NCBI GenBank assembly: GCA_030374735.1
Contig: JASCIV010000440.1
Location: forward strand, 1-20,005
Origin: Gracilaria caudata
Taxonomy: Eukaryota > Rhodophyta > Florideophyceae > Gracilariales > Gracilariaceae
DNA length: 20,005 nucleotides
Direction: 5' to 3'
Shown: positions 16,101-20,005 of the stretch, piece after piece
How positions within the stretch are numbered: position 1 is the first letter of the stretch
Layout of the letters: each line of letters opens with the position of its first letter
Made by a program: the position numbers and the translations under genes
Notes under the pieces: generated by a model
The model's database searches: none
Seen by the model: the letters and a program-made list of their open reading frames with translations, nothing else
What the model was told of the DNA's origin: nothing

Positions 16101-17568
16101 GTTATGCATTGGGGGCTGAAGTGGAAGCGCGAATGTTGGTCAGTCTTTGTCCATCCTTCTCGAAAAGGTCAACATCACCAAATACACCAAGATTGGGAGG
16201 TGGAAGAGGCATAGTATTGGCAGCGGAGCATCGATCACAATTCATGCATGACAATACGACGCTGCCATGAGAGGAGGCCGTAGGAGGAAGGTTAGCTCTA
16301 CAAGAGATAGGTGTGACAATGGACAGGTCGCTCTAGTCTGTCCCCAGTCTGGCCCCCATCAGAAATGGAAAGGCATACAATCACTGTCCTTTATGTGATT
16401 GTCTCCAAAGTAGGCATTCGAATAGAGAATAAGCCCAGCGTCAACTTCTGATCATTCTTCCCGTCGAAGAATGTCTATCTCCAGGTCTATACAATAAGGC
16501 TCGGCATCATCGGTGCACATCACGCGAAAGGAATTAATGACAGGTAGGTTCCCAAAACATTGGTACGACTTCGTTATTGCTTTTGAAGCAGAGCATGCAA
16601 TTGTTGTAGATTGGCTGCCATGTATGTCATACAATGTGGATGATTGACGAGTTTGTTCGTTCTTTTCCGAGATCAAGCTCTACGCTTACACGGCCACGGG
16701 TAATATTGCCTGGTACCAGCCAATTTGGAGCCCCAGGAGCCATTTCTGCTCCAACCCGTCATGGCATCCCTTTCTTTTCATGACAGCTAAGCATCTACAT
16801 ACTCGCAAGACTGGCCACCAAGAAGGTTTGTGCTTTTCTGGATCCTTCAGGACACTGCAGAATTTTGTGCTCCTGAGAGATGAAGTTCATATCTGTGCAT
16901 GCTGGGCAGCGAGTCGTGAAAGGAGATTTAGTCAACGCAATACTTCCCGACGGACAGCTCACGCACTTGCTTTCTACAGCAACCTCGCCATCGAGACACT
17001 GCGTGCAGACGCTTTCACCATGCCCAAAAGGACACTCGCATCTACCTGTGAGCGCACTAGCCGGTTTGCCAGCACCATCCATCAAGGGACACCGTTTGCA
17101 ACTAGTGCCGTCTTTCAGCGAAGAGAAATGGTTCGTAGGGCAATATGAACAGGTGTTCAATGCGAAGGTGATGCCTAGACAAGCGTCACAAGTATTCCCT
17201 TCCAGAACTCTGCCTGGAAGCGGACATTCGGAAGCTACGCAAATTGGTTTTGACCATTGCGATCCAATTTCACAGCCAGCAGAAAGATCCACGCAATCGA
17301 AGCCAAAAGTCCAGGAAAGAACAATGTAGCCATCAGGGCATGCAATACACCGAGTCAAGTCGTCTGGATGAGTGTATTCGTTCACTGCGCATTTGGTGCA
17401 CTCTAAGGCATCTTGTGTGTTGATTAAACCATTGTCACAAGTACTACATAATGGTTGATTATAATACTCTAGTCTCCCGTACTTGATTCTTGGCACACCA
17501 GCCGGAGCAATCCTCCAATACGTTCCTGCTTCAAAAGGTTCGCACCCTCCTTTGAGATCATCGTTCAT
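16101..17568 (-). CDS. Cys-rich extracellular-type protein, probably split by short introns or decayed
   Basis: The first block (17568-16795, 257 codons) has ephrin-receptor-like modules: LCSTCDNGLINTQDALECTKC, CIACPDGYIVLSW, CSYCPTNHFSSLKDGTSCKRC, CVSCPSGSIALTK. There is no signal peptide at its ATG, so a 5' exon is probably missing; a coding-like frame overlaps upstream at 17740-17558. Beyond 16803, coding-like pieces occur in changing frames: GNITRGRVSVELDLG, SYQCFGNLPVINSFRVMC, GLILYSNAYFGDNH and SCMNCDRCSAANTM. They join in phase if four introns are assumed: 16802-16746, 16632-16569, 16492-16445 and 16378-16296 (57, 64, 48 and 83 bases). All start GTATG or GTATA and end AG. That model ends at the TAA at 16103-16101. 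The alternative is a pseudogene with several frameshifts and stops. The first block is solid; the splice model is inference. Confidence 0.5.
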
Positions 17569-18113
17569 TACGGGCCGGACTAGAAGTCCTCGTTGTAACT
17601 ATATCTCGTATTTTGTCTAACACTCTTCCTACAGTTATTATGATCGATGCCCGTTTTTCAATCTGTACTGAACACACTAACTCTCCTTGACCCCTCTTGG
17701 ACTCTATCCAGTCCACGGCAAGGCTCAAACAACTCTCCAAGGAGGCGGTTACATGTAATTAGCATGGCAGTACTGTGTTTCTCACTAACTGACGACAGCT
17801 AAAAATGTGATGACTTCAGAGAAAAGAAATCAGTGAGATTAGCCACGATCGTAGTTTTGGCCAAAACGGAGAGCAATCTGCAAGATTTTTATGTAATGCG
17901 CCGTTGAATTCAAATTTGAAATTTAAAAACTCGAAAATGTTTTAAACTCGAAAGCTCTTTTCCCGAAATACTATCATACTTGTGCTATCAAGTTATCACG
18001 ATACCTCTCGGGTAGAAGCTTTTGTGCGAGCTCACTACAACAGTCGTTGTCTGCGTTCATTAGTTGTCCGATCAGACAATTTTGTAGCCAGGTCATCCTT
18101 CAGTTTTCACTTG

Positions 18114-18131
18114 CTTGAGATTGATCTCAAG
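18114..18131. repeat. Perfect inverted repeat (CTTGAGAT-TG-ATCTCAAG)
   Basis: Eight-base arms flank two bases, upstream of the copia gag. It would make a hairpin or a palindromic binding site. Confidence 0.75.
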
Positions 18132-18367
18132 TTTATCTTAGAAAGTGACTAGAATAAAACTGTTGTTAGTTCGCGAAGGTTCCATCAACTTGAATTGGTA
18201 TAGTCAGAATGTGAGTTTGAGAATATCTTTAGCTACGTGATAATATAATATCTTATTTAACGAGAGATGAAAGTATCTACGATAGTTTACTCCAGATATG
18301 AGATGAGAACTGAACGTGAATCTCTACCTAAGATGGTCATCACAACCATCCAGAGTAAAATAAAGTG

Positions 18368-18395
18368 ATAACCTCATTGTCAGTGAAGAGGTTAT
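18368..18395. repeat. Inverted repeat in the copia leader (ATAACCTC / GAGGTTAT)
   Basis: Eight-base arms (18368-18375 and 18388-18395) surround a 12-base loop, about 130 bases ahead of the gag ATG. If transcribed it would form a stem-loop in the element's leader RNA. Confidence 0.75.
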
Positions 18396-18522
18396 GGGCC
18401 CGGAACCCTGCCTTTGTAAATCATTCGAACTCTCCACTGTTTCCTTTTCGTTTCTCAAGACATTTCCTGCACTCTCTTCGTTGTATTTGAATTGATTCAA
18501 GTTTTTGCACTAGTTTTTGAAG

Positions 18523-19347
18523 ATGAACGAAGATTTTGTAGAACGGACGTGCGTTGTCGATGTCAACAAAATACGTCAGCCACTCCTCAAATCCACCAAT
18601 TACTTCCTGTGGTCACGAAAAGTGGAACTCGTGTTGTGTAGCAAAAGACCTTGGAAAATTGTTGACGAAACTAAAAAGGCCTTTATCGAGAATATTGAAG
18701 ATGTAAAGAAATCCTATCGTACTCGAGAGGTTGGTTTGTCTACTATTCTTTTGTTGAGACGCGACTCCTGTGTTGCACTCGTAATCGATATGAGGGACCC
18801 CTCTATGGTTTGGCAAATGTTGAAGGCCCAGCACCAAGCATTGTCTCAGGCCAACAGAGATGGCCTCCTAGAACGCTATCAGGGAAAGAAGCTGAAGCCC
18901 ACTGAGACCATTCTGGAATTTTTAGCTCAATTATCCGTGATGAAGTCCCACGTAAGCGATGTGGGATGTACTACATCTGACTGGGAGCAACTCCGTGCCA
19001 TTCTCCGTGGGTTAGGAGACGAGTTTAATGTTACCACCAAAGTTATCGGTGCAATGGATAATTTCTTTTCGGAGTCATTAGCGCTCCTTATTTCGAAAGA
19101 GGCCACATTGATTAAGGATTCCGAGGAAAGTACTGGTACCGTCAAGGCTCTCAGCTCACGTCAGAAGCTGAAGTCTAAGTGGAAGATAAGGTGCTATCAT
19201 TGCGGTAAGCTTAGGCATAAGAAGGCAAATTGCTACGACAATCCGGAAAGCAGAAGGTACCGAGGCCAAAGAAATGAACTAAGGAAATGCAAACATTTCA
19301 AACTTTGCCAGAGCTCTATTGATTACTGCAGAAGAAGAAGGTATTAA
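18523..19347 (+). CDS. gag: Ty1/copia-type retrotransposon gag
   Basis: The frame of 274 codons starts at ATG 18523 (MNEDFVERTCVV). It has the gag-polypeptide fold of copia elements (UBN2 type): LLKSTNYFLWSRKVELVL near the start, then RDPSMVWQMLKAQH, LLERYQGKKLKPTETILEFL and LRAILRGLGDEFNVTT. A CCHC zinc knuckle follows: CYHCGKLRHKKANC (C-x2-C-x4-H-x4-C), which in these elements binds the packaged RNA. The frame ends at TAA 19345-19347 in a basic run. The protease begins in the +1 frame, so gag is separated from pol by a frame change. That could be programmed, but the protease itself is broken, so I take it as decay. The element is on the plus strand and incomplete. Confidence 0.85.
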   Translation: MNEDFVERTCVVDVNKIRQPLLKSTNYFLWSRKVELVLCSKRPWKIVDETKKAFIENIEDVKKSYRTREVGLSTILLLRRDSCVALVIDMRDPSMVWQMLKAQHQALSQANRDGLLERYQGKKLKPTETILEFLAQLSVMKSHVSDVGCTTSDWEQLRAILRGLGDEFNVTTKVIGAMDNFFSESLALLISKEATLIKDSEESTGTVKALSSRQKLKSKWKIRCYHCGKLRHKKANCYDNPESRRYRGQRNELRKCKHFKLCQSSIDYCRRRRY

Positions 19348-19514
19348 GTGTAAGTGTTTCATTGACTCAGGAGCCATCTCTAATATGTGCAGTGATCGCT
19401 CTCTTTTTCAGAACTTGTCGACATCCAATCGTGAAATCTGTTGAAATCGGTGACGGTCAGTGTCTCAGGGTTCTTGGAGAAGGTAATATTATAAAATTAA
19501 CTACCGAATATTAA
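19283..19514 (+). pseudogene. Broken copia protease, truncated pol
   Basis: The frame +1 to gag opens at 19283 and encodes ITAEEEGIKCKCFIDSGAIS, then NMCSDRSLFQNL, ending at TGA 19442-19444. This matches the copia protease motif around the active-site DSGA and the following DRSLF block. The expected next piece (VEIGDGQCLRVLGEGNIIKL) lies in a third frame (19431-19514), ending in TAA. Thus at least one more frameshift is present. No integrase or reverse transcriptase follows. Confidence 0.75.
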
Positions 19515-19539
19515 ACTAAGATTAGTAGTAAACTACCAA

Positions 19540-20005
19540 CTTGGTCCCACGTGGCAGAGTGCCAACAGCAATGTAAAAGGAGGGCCCACTATATTACAGA
19601 CCCCCCTGCTGGACGCAGACACGCCCGGTGGCTGCACTGTCGAGACCGTTTCGGCGTGCCACGGCGCATTGCGAGCGGGCATGACCGCATCGGTTGACGT
19701 GGCCGAGCTCCTGTTCGTGCCGCTTCGGTATTGCACTGACGCTCTGCGGCCGATCACCGAACGGGTTAACGCTAAGCTCGCCCGTCTACCAACGTGGTGT
19801 CGGTCGTGCTCGGATGTCTCCAGCGTCACCTCGGGGCTCCGCGTCCATTTCATCTCACCATCTTGGTTCGCGCTCCTTGGCGGCTGGACTCGCCTGACAT
19901 CGCTCCGTATTCGATGTCTGTCTCCCTTCTACCACCTCTTGGGTATTTCGTCTTTGCGTTGTGTTCTCGTGAGCGTGCGCCGTCTCCCCCGTCGTGGTGT
20001 TCTGC
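19540..20005 (+). other. GC-rich segment with an open frame leaving the window
   Basis: Composition shifts abruptly to GC-rich right after the copia remnant. One plus frame (first ATG 19681, MTASVDVAELLFVPLRY) stays open from about 19500 to the window end, about 165 codons. Shorter frames overlap it on both strands (19694-19897 +, 19853-19533 -). I recognise no domain. In GC-rich DNA a frame this long is suggestive but not decisive. It could be a separate gene, another mobile element into which copia inserted, or the reverse. Confidence 0.3.

Larger units (their letters stand above)
17569..18522. other. AT-rich leader region of the copia-like element, possible LTR remnant
   Basis: The left part (17740-17558, minus) may hold a 5' exon of the Cys-rich gene. 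From about 17800 the DNA is AT-rich and leads to the copia gag. TGGTAT at 18196-18201 matches only the first bases of the usual copia primer-binding site. AATAAA occurs at about 18153. Two hairpins lie here (18114-18131 and 18368-18395), plus a shorter one (TTGTC/GACAA, about 18065-18079). I could not define LTR ends or find a second copy. Confidence 0.35.

Noticed and set aside
17535..17550. tRNA B-box-like GGTTCGCACCC
   Set aside because: It lies inside the Cys-rich coding frame and no matching A-box or acceptor stem is present.
17760..18522. Complete copia 5' LTR with defined ends
   Set aside because: Only a 6-base match to the primer-binding site and no second LTR in the window, so boundaries would be guesses.
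1..20005. CRISPR array, rRNA, bacterial operon or integron structure
   Set aside because: No regularly spaced direct repeats, no rRNA-like sequence, no ribosome-binding-site-led gene runs. The gene content is eukaryotic.

Overview
The window looks like nuclear DNA from a microbial eukaryote (protist or alga). Reasons: C2H2 and U1-type zinc-finger proteins, an ankyrin-repeat protein, secreted proteins built from ephrin-receptor-like Cys modules, a Ty1/copia-type gag, TATA-like boxes ahead of some genes, no operon structure and long non-coding stretches. I could not fix the lineage from sequence alone. Most confident genes read as single long exons. One Cys-rich gene, however, only reads through if short introns with GTATG/GTATA donors are assumed.

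Layout. 1-2810: AT-rich, no confident gene, with a two-copy tandem repeat at 2543-2700. 2814-3287 (-): decayed C-terminal part of an ankyrin-protein paralog. 3409-4383 (-): secreted protein of tandem Cys-rich modules. 4560-5855: no confident gene. 5856-6872 (-): C2H2 gene, copy A. 8003-8767 (-): U1-type zinc-finger protein in a GC-rich island. 8957-9508 (+): small secreted Cys-rich ORF behind a TATA box, broken by one in-frame TGA. 10494-11633 (-): ankyrin-repeat protein. 12600-13847 (+): C2H2 gene, copy B, with one more finger than copy A. 15028-15609 (-): secreted protein of four Cys modules behind a TATA box. 16101-17568 (-): larger Cys-rich extracellular-type gene, probably split or decayed. 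18523-19514 (+): broken copia gag and protease. From about 19540 to the end the DNA is GC-richer and holds an open frame that leaves the window.

The theme is duplication and decay of small families: two C2H2 genes in opposite orientation, two ankyrin-family loci (one degenerate), and at least four secreted Cys-rich loci of different architecture. Nothing shows that these genes act in one pathway. The Cys-rich set suggests a surface or secreted repertoire and the zinc-finger set suggests nucleic-acid binding. The observations most worth checking are the splice-donor-like sequence overlapping both C2H2 stop codons, the GTAT-type intron series in the 16-17.5 kb gene, and the TGA inside the small secreted ORF.
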